Source: Planomonospora sp. ID82291
Lineage (GTDB): Bacteria; Actinomycetota; Actinomycetes; Streptosporangiales; Streptosporangiaceae
Length of the DNA: 64,000 bases
Assembly: GCF_015711645.1 (NCBI RefSeq)
Contig: NZ_JABTEX010000003.1
Location: 620,001-684,000, forward strand
Reading direction: 5' to 3'
Positions 17,322 to 26,209 of the stretch are shown in pieces (positions within the stretch are counted from its first letter, which is position 1; every line of letters starts with the position of its first letter). The translations under genes were made by a program, and so were the position numbers. Under the pieces are notes generated by a model. The model was not told where the DNA came from. It did not search any database and was given only the letters and a program-made list of their open reading frames with translations.

Positions 17322-18331
17322 TCGACGTGCTGGTGGCGGGCGGCGGGCCAGCCGGTCTGGCGACCGCCATCCACGCGGCGCGGGCCGGGATGGAGGCGGT
17401 GGTGGTCGAGCCCCGGCCCGGGCCGGTGGACAAGGCGTGCGGCGAGGGCCTGATGCCCACCGGCGCCGCGGTCCTGCGGTCCATGGGCGTCGAGCCGGCC
17501 GGCCGGCCGCTGCGCGGGATCCGCTACCTGGACGGGCGCCACCGGGCGCAGGCCGCCTTCCGCGGCGGGCTCGGGCTGGGGGTGCGGCGCACCGCGCTGC
17601 ACGCGGCGCTCGCGCGGCGCGCGGCCGAGCTGGGGGTGCGGGTCGTCCCGGGGCGGGTGGCGGAGCTGCGCCAGTACGGCGACCACGTCGAGGCGGCCGG
17701 GTTCCGCGCCCGCTGGCTGGTGGCCGCCGACGGTCTGCACTCGCCGCTGCGGTCCCTGCTCGGGTTGGAACTTCCCGAGCAGGGACCGCGCCGGTACGGC
17801 CTGCGGCGGCACTACGCGACCGCCCCCTGGTCGGACTTCGTCGAGGTGCACTGGGCGGCGGGCGGCGAGGCGTACGTGACCCCGGTGGGCGACGGGCTGG
17901 TGGGCGTGGCGGTGCTGACCTCCCGGCGCGGCGGCTACGCCGAGCGGCTGAGCGAGTTCCCGGCGCTGCTGGAGCGGCTGGACTGCCCGGCCGCGACACC
18001 GGTGCGCGGTGCCGGGCCGCTGCGCCAGCGGGTCCGCGCCCGCGTCGCCGGGCGGGTGCTGCTGGTCGGTGACGCGGCCGGCTACACCGACGCGCTGACC
18101 GGCGAGGGCGTGTCGCTCGCGCTGCTGTCGGCGCAGGCCCTGGTGCGCTGTCTGCGCGCCGGCACGCCGCTGGCCTACGAGTCCGCCTGGCTGCGGCTGT
18201 CCCGGCGGCACCGGCTGCTCACCGGCGCCCTCCTGGCGGCCCGGCGGCACCGGGCGTCGGCCCGGCTGATCGTCCCGGCGGCGCAGCGCCTGCCCGCCGT
18301 GTTCGGCGCGGCGGTGCGGGCGCTGGCGTGA
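17318..18331 (+). CDS. FAD-dependent monooxygenase (SrsC-like)
   Basis: A 337-residue flavoprotein. The Rossmann dinucleotide loop is VLVAGGGPAGLATAIHAARA at residues 4-23. The ACGEGLMPTGAAVL segment is characteristic of geranylgeranyl-reductase-like and SrsC-type hydroxylases. GDAAGYTDALTGEGVSLAL near residue 250 contacts FAD ribityl phosphate. In the phenolic-lipid pathway such enzymes hydroxylate the alkylresorcinol ring to a hydroquinone. It is translationally coupled to the methyltransferase. Reductase activity on an isoprenoid cannot be excluded given the nearby UbiA gene. Confidence 0.87.
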   Translation: MIDVLVAGGGPAGLATAIHAARAGMEAVVVEPRPGPVDKACGEGLMPTGAAVLRSMGVEPAGRPLRGIRYLDGRHRAQAAFRGGLGLGVRRTALHAALARRAAELGVRVVPGRVAELRQYGDHVEAAGFRARWLVAADGLHSPLRSLLGLELPEQGPRRYGLRRHYATAPWSDFVEVHWAAGGEAYVTPVGDGLVGVAVLTSRRGGYAERLSEFPALLERLDCPAATPVRGAGPLRQRVRARVAGRVLLVGDAAGYTDALTGEGVSLALLSAQALVRCLRAGTPLAYESAWLRLSRRHRLLTGALLAARRHRASARLIVPAAQRLPAVFGAAVRALA

Positions 18332-18359
18332 GAGGCCTCCGCCGGTGTGAGAGGCCTCC
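18329..18359. repeat. Direct repeat copying a stop codon
   Basis: TGAGAGGCCTCC occurs at 18329-18340, where its first three bases are the FAD gene's stop, and again at 18348-18359. Confidence 0.7.
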
Positions 18360-18385
18360 CCGGCCGAGCGCGGCCGACCGGAAGC

Positions 18386-18412
18386 CGCCCGCCGGAAGCC
18401 GCGCGGCGGGCG
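18386..18412. terminator. 9-bp hairpin between convergent genes
   Basis: CGCCCGCCG (18386-18394) pairs with 18404-18412 around a 9-base loop, between the FAD gene and the convergent exported-protein gene. Confidence 0.5.
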
Positions 18413-18424
18413 CCGTACGCGGGG

Positions 18425-19198
18425 TCAGGCGGACCGGCGCACGGTCTCGGTCTCCGGGGCGTGGCGGTTCGTCCCGGGGAAGCGCACCCGCCACTCCCCT
18501 CCGCGGTGCCCGCGCAGCTTGCGGACGAAGCGCCCTCCGCGGTCCGTCGTGGCCGTGGCCACCGTCGTCCACTCCTCCCCCCGCGCCGGCCGGTGCAGGA
18601 TCTCCACCGGCTGTCGGGGGAAGGGGGCGTAGTCCAGGTAGCCCTCCGGGTCGAGCCGGTTCAGCACGCCTCTGATCTGCACGCCCCTGTCCGCCCGGCG
18701 GACCTGGAGCGCGCTGAAGTCGGTCGCGTGCCGGAGCCGGAACCCGGCGTGCCGGACGACCCGGGAGCCGTCCTGGCCCTTCGCGGTGGCGGTGACGGTC
18801 CAGAGCCCGGTGGGGTACCAGCGGTTCAGCCGCCGCTCCGGCAGGAACCGCCAGGTCCGCCAGCCCGGCTCCGGCAGCCGCTGCGCGCTCCCGGGCTCCG
18901 GCTGCCAGTCCTGCGGGGCGTCGGCCGGGGACGGGGAGTCCGCCGACGGCGGGGAGGCGGGCGGCGCGCCGGGCTCGACCTTGATCGTGACGCCGTCCCG
19001 GCCCGAGACCCCCCGGGCGACCACCTCGATGATCAGGCGTACCGGCCGGTCCGGGTGGACCACCGGCGCGGAGGGGCGCAGGGTGATCGAGCGGATCGCC
19101 ACGTGGTCGTCCGCGGCGACCGGCGCGGCCGTGGCCACCAGCGCCGGCAGAGCGCACGCCCCGGCGGTCAGGGAGATGAGGAAAGCTCTGAAGGTCAT
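18425..19198 (-). CDS. Secreted protein with beta-sandwich-like repeats, function unknown
   Basis: A 257-residue protein from ATG 19198. Residues 1-30 are a signal peptide (FRAFLISLTAGACALPALVA). The mature part begins ADDHVAIRSITLRPSAPVVH and resembles two extracellular beta-sandwich modules, separated by a Pro/Ser-rich linker around residues 85-110. The second module (VQIRGVLNRLDPEGYLDYAP, then TATTDRGGRFVRKLRG) looks like the calcium-free Ig-like repeats found in actinomycete secreted proteins. A module of that kind usually binds rather than catalyses. No active-site pattern is seen. Confidence 0.72.
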   Translation of the reverse strand: MTFRAFLISLTAGACALPALVATAAPVAADDHVAIRSITLRPSAPVVHPDRPVRLIIEVVARGVSGRDGVTIKVEPGAPPASPPSADSPSPADAPQDWQPEPGSAQRLPEPGWRTWRFLPERRLNRWYPTGLWTVTATAKGQDGSRVVRHAGFRLRHATDFSALQVRRADRGVQIRGVLNRLDPEGYLDYAPFPRQPVEILHRPARGEEWTTVATATTDRGGRFVRKLRGHRGGEWRVRFPGTNRHAPETETVRRSA

Positions 19199-19261
19199 GA
19201 CCAGGAACGCTAGATATCGGCGGGCAACGGGCGTGGTGGCGACAGGCCCGCGAACGGCCAA

Positions 19262-19311
19262 GAGCCGGGAAAGCGCCCGCCCCCTCCCGGGGACGGGCGC
19301 TTTCCCGGCTC
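19262..19311 (-). terminator. 18-bp perfect hairpin after acyl-CoA ligase gene
   Basis: Arms 19262-19279 and 19294-19311 are perfectly complementary with a 14-base loop, 8 bases beyond the stop of the acyl-CoA ligase gene. Confidence 0.75.
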
Positions 19312-19319
19312 CGGCGCCG

Positions 19320-21158
19320 TCAGCCGGCGTACATCTCGTCGATGATCGCGGCGTACTTGGCGTGCACGACGCGGCGCTTCAGCTTCAGGCTCGGGGTGAG
19401 CTCCTCGCTCTCGGGCGTCCACTCCACCGGCAGCAGGCGCCAGCGCTTGACCTGCTGGACCCGGGCCAGCTTCTCGTTGGCGGCGGCGACGGCGGCCTCG
19501 ACCGCCTTGAGGACGTCGGGGTGCTCGGCGAGCTCGGCCAGCGTGGCGGGCCCGATCCCGTGCGCCTGCGCCCAGCCGGGGGCGACCTCCCCGTCGAGGG
19601 TGAGGATCGCCACCGGGTACGGCCTGCCGTCGCCGTAGGCGAGCGCCTGCCCGATGAGCGGGTGCTCCTTGAGGTAGTTCTCGATGTTGGCCGGGGAGAT
19701 GTTCTCCCCGCCGGCGGTGATGATGAGCTCCTTCTTGCGGTCGACGATCCGGACGAAGCCGTCCTCGTCGACGGAGCCCACGTCCCCGGTGTGCAGCCAG
19801 CCGTCGGAGTCGAGCAGTTCGGCGGTGGCCTCGGGGCGGTTCAGGTAGCCGCGGGTGTTGAGCGGGCTGCGGGTGAGGATCTCGCCGTCCTCGGCGATGC
19901 GGACCTCGACGCCGGGCTCGGCGCGGCCCACGGTGCCGAGCTTGTAGCTCTCGGGGCTGTTGGCGGTGAACGCCCCCGTCGTCTCGGTCATGCCGTACAC
20001 GTCGAGGATCTTCAGGCCGAGGCCGGCGAAGAACCGCTGGACCTCCAGGGGCATCGGGGCCGCGGCGGTGGCCAGCCAGCGGGCGTTGTCGAACCCGATC
20101 ATGGAGCGGATGATCGAGAGCAGCGCGGCGTCGGCGGCGTCGTAGGCCTGCTGGACCTCCGGTGTGACCGTCCGCCCGTGCTGGCCCGCCTCGACGTAGG
20201 CCAGGCCGGCCGCCATGGCCGTGCGCACGTTCTCCTGCTGCTCCTCCGGCTGGGTCGCCAGCAGCGACTGCAGGCGGGCCATCATCTTCTCCCACACGCG
20301 GGGGACGCCGAAGAACATCACCGGCTTGACCTGCCCGAGCGTCGCGCCCAGGTTCGCCAGGTCCGTGCAGAAGTGCACGTGCGAGACCTTGAACAGCGGC
20401 AGGTACAGGCTGAGCACCCGCTCGGCGATGTGCGCGTAGGTGAGGTAGGAGATCTGCGTGCCGTGGGTGGGCAGCGAGGTCATCCGGTCGGTGGCGCCGA
20501 CCTCGAAGAGCACGTTGGCGTGGGTGAGCGGCACGCCCTTGGGGTTGCCGGTGGTCCCGGAGGTGTACAGGACCGTCAGGACGTCGTCGGGCCGGACGGC
20601 CTGCCAGCGGGCGTCGACCGCGGCCGGGTCGGCGGCCAGGCGCTCGCGGCCCAGTTCCAGGAAGTCGTCCCAGCTCAGGAAGCGGTCGTCGCCGGCCGGG
20701 ACGTCACCCAGCATCACGATCCGGGACAGGCGGGGCAGCTCGCCGAGGATCGGCTCCCAGCGGGCCAGCTCGGCCGCGCCGCCCAGCACGGCGACCTTCG
20801 CACCGACGTTGCCGGCGACGAAGGCGACCTGGTCGGGGGCGAAGGTCGAGTAGACCGAGCACGACGCGGCCCCGGCGTGCACGGCGCCCAGATCGGCCAG
20901 CACGTGCTCGCTGCGGTTGATCATCATCAGCGCGACGGTGTCGCCGGACTCCACCCCGAGCGCGGCGAACCCGGCCGCGATCTGCAGGACCCGCTGACGG
21001 GCCTCGGCGTAGGTGAGGGTGGACCAGCCGCCCTCCACCGGATCGGAATAGGCGGGCGCGCCGGGGTTCTGCTCCGCCGTCTCCTTCAGCTGTGCGCAAA
21101 CGGTACGGCCCGCGATCTCCCGCTCGATCGCGGCGCGCACCTCAAGGACCTCACCCAT
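19320..21158 (-). CDS. Long-chain acyl-CoA synthetase (AMP-binding)
   Basis: A 612-residue ANL-superfamily enzyme. The P-loop-like A3 motif is LYTSGTTGNPKGVPLTH, the A5 region DVYGMTETTGAF, the A7/A8 region WLHTGDVGSVDEDGF plus RIVDRKKELIITAGGENI, and the A10 lysine lies in the C-terminal SLKLKRRVV. It activates long-chain fatty acids to acyl-AMP and acyl-CoA (FadD15/FACL type). ATG 21158 is preceded by GGAGG. It could supply acyl starters to the phenolic-lipid PKS 4 kb away, but it is also a standard housekeeping gene. Confidence 0.93.
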   Translation of the reverse strand: MGEVLEVRAAIEREIAGRTVCAQLKETAEQNPGAPAYSDPVEGGWSTLTYAEARQRVLQIAAGFAALGVESGDTVALMMINRSEHVLADLGAVHAGAASCSVYSTFAPDQVAFVAGNVGAKVAVLGGAAELARWEPILGELPRLSRIVMLGDVPAGDDRFLSWDDFLELGRERLAADPAAVDARWQAVRPDDVLTVLYTSGTTGNPKGVPLTHANVLFEVGATDRMTSLPTHGTQISYLTYAHIAERVLSLYLPLFKVSHVHFCTDLANLGATLGQVKPVMFFGVPRVWEKMMARLQSLLATQPEEQQENVRTAMAAGLAYVEAGQHGRTVTPEVQQAYDAADAALLSIIRSMIGFDNARWLATAAAPMPLEVQRFFAGLGLKILDVYGMTETTGAFTANSPESYKLGTVGRAEPGVEVRIAEDGEILTRSPLNTRGYLNRPEATAELLDSDGWLHTGDVGSVDEDGFVRIVDRKKELIITAGGENISPANIENYLKEHPLIGQALAYGDGRPYPVAILTLDGEVAPGWAQAHGIGPATLAELAEHPDVLKAVEAAVAAANEKLARVQQVKRWRLLPVEWTPESEELTPSLKLKRRVVHAKYAAIIDEMYAG

Positions 21159-21365
21159 GACGCGCCTCCAGAAAGTGCTCACTTGCACGATTGGGTTGCA
21201 TCGCACCACACCGGGTCGGCGCAGACAAGACCTCACGGGAATACGGAACCGGACCGTTCCCCGGCGAGGGCGGGAGCCGTCCTCGCGGCCTCACGGCACC
21301 GCCGCGGCCCGGCAGGCGGAACCCGGCCCCGCAGGTCATAGGGCCGGTCATGGGATCATTCCGGG

Positions 21366-21980
21366 GTGACCCAGGTGCTCGATCTCGTCGGGATCTTCGT
21401 CTTCGCGCTCTCCGGAGCGCTCGTCGGCGTGCGCAGGCGGCTGGACGTGGTCGGCATGGCCGTCCTCGCCTCGATGACCGCGCTGGGCGGCGGGATCCTG
21501 CGGGACCTGATCCTCAACGTCCGGCCCGCCGCCTTCTTCAGCGTCGGCTACGTGGTGGTGCCCCTGGCCGCCACGGTGATCGTGTTCTTCTGGCACCCGC
21601 ACGTGCAGCGGGTGATGCCGGTGGTGAACGTGTTCGACGCGGCGGGCCTGGGCCTGTTCTGCGCCGTCGGCACGGAGAAGGCGCTGGTGGCCGGCCTCAG
21701 CCCGCTGCACTCCGTCCTGCTCGGGGTGACCACGGCGGTCGGCGGCGGCGTGCTGCGCGACATGCTCTCCGGCCAGATCCCCGTGCTGCTCTACGACCGC
21801 CAGTTCTACGCGGTGCCGGCCATGCTCGGCTCGACGGTGATGGCCGTGCTGTACGTCCTCGACCTGCACGGCTGGACGGCCACCCTCGCGGCGGCCGTCC
21901 TGGCCTTCGGCCTGCGGATCGCCGCCGTGCGCTTCCGGCTCCGCGCCCCGCTCGCCCGGGGGGTCGCCGCGCCGGACTGA
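21366..21980 (+). CDS. Trimeric intracellular cation channel-type membrane protein (UPF0126/YadS)
   Basis: A 204-residue protein from GTG 21366 with seven hydrophobic helices arranged as two repeats. The repeat-specific GGGILRDLILN and GGGVLRDMLSG segments are the conserved Gly-rich elements of bacterial TRIC channels. The likely role is potassium or general cation permeation; some members have been linked to glycine uptake. It is convergent with the MocR gene, separated by only 27 bp. Confidence 0.9.
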   Translation: MTQVLDLVGIFVFALSGALVGVRRRLDVVGMAVLASMTALGGGILRDLILNVRPAAFFSVGYVVVPLAATVIVFFWHPHVQRVMPVVNVFDAAGLGLFCAVGTEKALVAGLSPLHSVLLGVTTAVGGGVLRDMLSGQIPVLLYDRQFYAVPAMLGSTVMAVLYVLDLHGWTATLAAAVLAFGLRIAAVRFRLRAPLARGVAAPD

Positions 21981-22007
21981 CCCGCGCCCCGCCCGCCCGC
22001 GGCGGCC

Positions 22008-23438
22008 TCAGACCCGGGTGAGCGGCTCGGCCGGGCGGACGCCGTACGGGCCCTTGACGCGCGCCTCGGCGATGCGCTCCACCGCCTCGGTGACGATCTG
22101 CGGCGGCTGGGTGAAGGGCAGGCGGAGGCGGCCCTCCAGGGCGCCGTCCAGACCGAACCAGGCGCCGGGGGCGAGCCGTACCCCGTGGCAGGCGGCGGCG
22201 TCGGCCAGCGCGGTGGCCGACGGACCTTCCAACCGGATCCAGAGCGACCCGCCGCCCTTCGGGACGGCGAAGGACCAGTCGGGCATGCGCCGCTCCAACG
22301 CCGCCGCCAGGGCGTCCCGGGAAGCTCCGAAGGTGCGGCGACGCTCGGCTCTGGTCTCCTCGACGTCCTCGAACAGCCGGGTCGTGACCAGCTGCTCGAA
22401 GAGCGGGCTGGCGATGTCCACCGCGGAACGGGCCACGGCCAGGCGGCGGACCATGGCCGCGGTGGTGCGGATCCAGCCGATGCGCAGGCCGCCCCACCAG
22501 AGCTTGGAGGCCGACCCGACGGAGATCACCCGGCTGTCGGTGTCGAACGCGGCCAGGGGCGCCGCCGGGGACGCCTCATCGATCGCCAGCTCGCTCCAGG
22601 TCTCGTCCACGACCAGCGTGGTGTCGCACGCGCGGGCCGCGCCGACCAGCCCGGCCCGGGTGGCGTCGTCCATCAGGTGCCCCGTCGGATTCTGGAAGTC
22701 CGGGATCACATAGGCCAGGCGGGCGGCCGACTGGCGCATCGCCGAGGTGAGCAGGTCCAGGTGCCAGCCGCCGGAGGGGACGCCGACCGGGACGATCCTG
22801 GCGCCGCGCAGCCGGGCCACGTCCAGGATGTGCGGGTAGGTGGGCGACTCGACCATCATCGGGTCGCCCGGCGACAGCAGCGTCATGACCAGCAGGTGGA
22901 GCGCGTGCTGGGCGCCGGTGGTGACGAGGATCTGCTCGGGCCGGGTGGCCAGCCCCCGGGCGGTGTAGCGGGCGGCGATCGCCTGGCGGAGCGGCGCGAT
23001 CCCGGCCGGGTCGTAGCCCATGCCGAGCGCGTAGCGCGGGTAGTGCTCGCCCGCGTGGGCGATCGCCGCGGGCAGCGCCGAGGCGGCGTGCGGCGCGGCG
23101 CAGTGCATGGGCAGCAGGCCGTCGTCCCCCGCGGCGATCCACGGGTTCTCCGTGCCGAGCGCGCCGACGTCGGGCAGCGCGGTCCAGCTTCCGGCGCCCT
23201 GCCGGCTGTCCAGGTAGCCCTGCTCGCGGAGGCGGTCGTAGGCGGCGGTCACGGTGGTGCGGCTGACGCCCAGGGCCTCGGCGAGGTGCCGCTCGGCCGG
23301 GACGCGCACGCGCGCCGGGAGGCGCCCGTCGAGGATCAGCGCGCGCATCCGGTCGGCCAGGGCCCGGTAGTAGGGCCTGGTGCCGGGGTCGATCACGACG
23401 AGGCGGGCGAGCTGGGAGCCGCTCAGATACCGGTCCAT
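22008..23438 (-). CDS. MocR-family regulator (GntR HTH fused to aminotransferase)
   Basis: A 476-residue fusion. The GntR winged helix spans about residues 22-85 (VRVPAERHLAEALGVSRTTV). A type I PLP aminotransferase-like domain follows, with DFQNPTGHLM, VDETWSEL and the PLP lysine Lys312 in SVGSASKLWWGG. MocR proteins sense PLP or amino compounds. It is divergent from a YczE-type membrane protein, a pairing repeatedly seen in actinobacteria, so that gene is the likely target. The minus strand shows TATAGT seven bases before ATG 23438, suggesting a leaderless mRNA. Confidence 0.92.
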   Translation of the reverse strand: MDRYLSGSQLARLVVIDPGTRPYYRALADRMRALILDGRLPARVRVPAERHLAEALGVSRTTVTAAYDRLREQGYLDSRQGAGSWTALPDVGALGTENPWIAAGDDGLLPMHCAAPHAASALPAAIAHAGEHYPRYALGMGYDPAGIAPLRQAIAARYTARGLATRPEQILVTTGAQHALHLLVMTLLSPGDPMMVESPTYPHILDVARLRGARIVPVGVPSGGWHLDLLTSAMRQSAARLAYVIPDFQNPTGHLMDDATRAGLVGAARACDTTLVVDETWSELAIDEASPAAPLAAFDTDSRVISVGSASKLWWGGLRIGWIRTTAAMVRRLAVARSAVDIASPLFEQLVTTRLFEDVEETRAERRRTFGASRDALAAALERRMPDWSFAVPKGGGSLWIRLEGPSATALADAAACHGVRLAPGAWFGLDGALEGRLRLPFTQPPQIVTEAVERIAEARVKGPYGVRPAEPLTRV

Positions 23439-23498
23439 GCGGGCCACTATAAGACCACTTTCGGTGATTGGCCCTTTGCCGGGACGGTGGCGGCCTGA

Positions 23499-24146
23499 AT
23501 GATTCAGACCATCATGAGCGACCTCTCCCTGACCGCCCTCGGTTCCCTCCCCACCCGCCTGGCCCGCCTCTACGCCGGCCTGGCGCTCTACGGGGCCGGC
23601 GTCGCCCTGCAGATCGAGTCCCGGCTCGGCGGCAGCCCTTGGGACGTCTTCCACCAGGGGCTCTCCATCCACCTGGGCCTGTCCGTCGGGACCTGGATCA
23701 TCCTGGTGGGCGCACTGGTGATGCTGCTGTGGATCCCGCTGCGGCAGCGGCCCGGCGTCGGCACGGTCAGCAACGTCGTCTTCCTCGGCCTGTTCGCCGA
23801 CGCCGCGATGTGGCTGGCGCCCGCGCCCGACCCGCTCGCCGCCCGGTGGGCCTTCCTGCTGGCCGGCGTGGTGGCCACCGCCGCCGCGACGGCCCTGTAC
23901 ATCGGCGCCGGCCTGGGCCCCGGTCCCCGGGACGGGCTGATGACCGGCCTGGTCCGCCTGGGGCTGTCGATCCGCACCGCCCGCACGCTCATCGAGCTGA
24001 CCGCGCTGGCGGCCGGCTGGCTGCTCGGCGGCACCGCGGGCGTCGGCACGGTCGTCTTCGCCCTCGCCGTGGGGCCCCTCACCCAGTTCTTCATGCCGCG
24101 GATGAGCTTCACCCGCCCGGAGCCGACCGGCCGACCGGCCGCCTGA
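23499..24146 (+). CDS. YczE/YitT-type integral membrane protein
   Basis: A 215-residue protein with five to six hydrophobic helices. The segment LYGAGVALQIESRLGGSPWDVFHQGLS, split around residues 25-50, is typical of the YczE family, and the repeated GLGPGPRDGLMTGLVR confirms it. Transport substrate is unknown. The divergent MocR regulator is 60 bp away and probably controls it. ATG 23499 and ATG 23514 are both possible; neither has a clear ribosome-binding site. Its stop region TGACCGCC is duplicated in tandem. Confidence 0.86.
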   Translation: MIQTIMSDLSLTALGSLPTRLARLYAGLALYGAGVALQIESRLGGSPWDVFHQGLSIHLGLSVGTWIILVGALVMLLWIPLRQRPGVGTVSNVVFLGLFADAAMWLAPAPDPLAARWAFLLAGVVATAAATALYIGAGLGPGPRDGLMTGLVRLGLSIRTARTLIELTALAAGWLLGGTAGVGTVVFALAVGPLTQFFMPRMSFTRPEPTGRPAA

Positions 24147-24186
24147 CCGCCTGACCGCCGTCCAGGACGGCGGGACGGCCCGCCGT

Positions 24187-24222
24187 GCGGAATCGCCGCG
24201 CGGAATCGCCGCGCGGAATCGG
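24187..24222. repeat. 13-bp tandem repeat upstream of GH15 gene
   Basis: GCGGAATCGCCGC is repeated at 24187, 24200 and, partially, 24213, in the 126-bp gap before the GH15 gene. Confidence 0.7.
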
Positions 24223-24272
24223 ACCGGTTCCGGGGCCACCCGGACGCGGCCCGAGGTATTAGCGTCGGATGC

Positions 24273-26033
24273 ATGCGCATCGAGGACTACGCCCTCATCG
24301 GCGACATGCAGTCGGCCGCCCTCGTCGGCCGGGACGGCTCCATCGACTGGCTCTGCCTGCCCCGCTTCGACTCTCCGTCGTGCTTCGGCGCGCTGCTCGG
24401 CGACGCCGACCACGGCCAGTGGTGGATCGGCCCGGCCGGCGCCGGGCGGCCCGCCGCCGCCCGGCGGCGCTACCGGGGCGACACCCTGGTGCTGGAGAGC
24501 GAGTGGGACCTGCCCGGCGGCACGGTCCGCGTGATCGACTTCATGCCTCCCCGGCAGGCCAACCCCGACGTGGTCCGGATCGTCGAAGGCGTCTCGGGCG
24601 CGGTGGAGATGTCCACCGAGCTGCGCGTCCGCTTCGACTACGGCCGGGTCGTGCCGTGGGTGCGCCGCCACGACGGGCACCTCCACGCCATCGGCGGCCC
24701 CGACTCGGTCTGGCTGCGCTCCCCGGTGCCGCTGCACAGCCGCGGCTACGCCCACCACGGCTCCTTCCGCGTCTCGGCGGGCGAGCGCCTGGCGTTCGTC
24801 TTCACCTGGCACCCCTCCCACGAGCCGCGCCCGACCGAGATCGACCCCTTCGAGCAGCTGACCGAGACCGAGGCGCTGTGGACCGACTGGGCGGACCGGT
24901 GCACCCACACCGGCCCGTGGCGGGACGCCGTGGTCCGCTCGCTCATCACGCTCAAGGCCCTGACCTACTCCCCCACCGGGGGCATCGTCGCGGCCCCCAC
25001 CACCTCGCTCCCCGAGGACCTGGGCGGCGTCCGCAACTGGGACTACCGCTACTGCTGGCTGCGCGACGCCACCATGATCCTGGACGCCCTCATCGGCTCG
25101 GGCTACCTCCAGGAGGCCGCCGACTGGCGCGCGTGGCTGCTGCGCGCCATCGCGGGCCGCGCCGAGGACCTGCAGATCATGTACGGCGTGGCGGGGGAGC
25201 GCCGCCTGCCCGAGACGGAGCTGGACTGGCTGCCCGGTTACGAGGACTCCCGGCCGGTCCGCATCGGCAACGGCGCGGTCAACCAGCTCCAGCTCGACGT
25301 CTACGGCGAGGTCTCGAACTCCCTCTACCTGGCCCGCGCCTCGGGCCTGTCCCCGGACAACCGCGCCTGGACCATCCAGCGGAAGCTGATCGACTATTTG
25401 GAGGCCCACTGGGACGAGCCCGACGAGGGGTTGTGGGAGGTCCGCGGCCCCCGGCGCCACTTCACCCACTCCAAGGTGATGTGCTGGGTCGCGCTGGACC
25501 GGGTGATCAGAGCCGTGGAGGAGTTCGGCCGCATCGGTCCGGTGGAGCGGTGGAAGGCGCTGCGCGACCGCATCCACGCCGAGATCTGCGCCAAGGCCTT
25601 CGACCGCACGCGCAACACCTTCACGCAGTCGTACGGCTCGCACGAGCTGGACGCCGCCCTGCTGCTCATCCCGATCGTCGGCTTCCTGCCCGCGACCGAC
25701 CCGCGCGTGATCGGCACCATCGAGGCCATCGAGCGCGAGCTGATGGTGGACGGGTTCGTGCTGCGCTACCCGGTGGCCAAGGACAACGACGTGGACGGCC
25801 TGCCCGGCGGCGAGGGCGCCTTCCTGGCGTGCAGCTTCTGGCTGGCCGAGGCCCGCGCGATGGTGGGCCGCAGGGACGAGGCGGTCGAGCTGTTCGAACG
25901 GCTGCTGTCCCTCCGCAACGACGTCGGGCTGCTCGCCGAAGAGTACGACCCCCGCTACGGCCGCCTGGTCGGCAACTTCCCGCAGGCCTTCAGCCACGTC
26001 CCGCTGATCCACGTGGCCCGCGCGCTCGGCTGA
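24273..26033 (+). CDS. Glycoside hydrolase family 15 protein (glucoamylase/trehalase type)
   Basis: A 586-residue cytosolic protein with no signal peptide. The N-terminal domain begins with the IEDYALIGDMQSAALVGRDG pattern and continues DWLCLPRFDSPSCFGALLG. The (alpha/alpha)6 catalytic domain contains RNWDYRYCWLRDATMILDAL (substrate-binding Trp/Arg/Asp), and the conserved C-terminal FPQAFSHVPLIHVARAL. In actinobacteria several members hydrolyse trehalose; others act on alpha-glucans. I cannot decide between them. It is monocistronic and followed by a large inverted repeat. Confidence 0.9.
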   Translation: MRIEDYALIGDMQSAALVGRDGSIDWLCLPRFDSPSCFGALLGDADHGQWWIGPAGAGRPAAARRRYRGDTLVLESEWDLPGGTVRVIDFMPPRQANPDVVRIVEGVSGAVEMSTELRVRFDYGRVVPWVRRHDGHLHAIGGPDSVWLRSPVPLHSRGYAHHGSFRVSAGERLAFVFTWHPSHEPRPTEIDPFEQLTETEALWTDWADRCTHTGPWRDAVVRSLITLKALTYSPTGGIVAAPTTSLPEDLGGVRNWDYRYCWLRDATMILDALIGSGYLQEAADWRAWLLRAIAGRAEDLQIMYGVAGERRLPETELDWLPGYEDSRPVRIGNGAVNQLQLDVYGEVSNSLYLARASGLSPDNRAWTIQRKLIDYLEAHWDEPDEGLWEVRGPRRHFTHSKVMCWVALDRVIRAVEEFGRIGPVERWKALRDRIHAEICAKAFDRTRNTFTQSYGSHELDAALLLIPIVGFLPATDPRVIGTIEAIERELMVDGFVLRYPVAKDNDVDGLPGGEGAFLACSFWLAEARAMVGRRDEAVELFERLLSLRNDVGLLAEEYDPRYGRLVGNFPQAFSHVPLIHVARALG

Positions 26034-26099
26034 CCCCGCGGCCCGCACGCCGACACGGGCGGGACCGGGACCGGCCGACCGAGGACGGGGGCCGCGGGG
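26034..26099 (+). terminator. Inverted repeat after GH15 gene
   Basis: CCCCGCGGCCC (26034-26044) directly after the stop is complementary to 26089-26099, with a 44-base GC-rich loop region. Confidence 0.45.
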
Positions 26100-26209
26100 T
26101 CAGCCGAGCCGCTGCGGAGATCCCGCAGAAAAACATCCGATCCCGCTGTAACAAAACACCGCGGACCCGACTCTCATCCGGTGAACGGCACAACGAGAGG
26201 ATCGGGACA

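Noticed and set aside
14736-17999. A 1087-codon open frame on the minus strand across the PKS-methyltransferase-FAD genes
   Set aside because: Only its last 289 codons (UbiA) look like protein. The rest is antisense to the PKS operon and has Arg/Pro/Ala-rich shadow composition caused by high GC.
22008-26048. A 1346-codon minus-strand frame extending the MocR gene across YczE and GH15
   Set aside because: The part beyond 23438 is antisense to well-supported plus-strand genes and has no domain signal.
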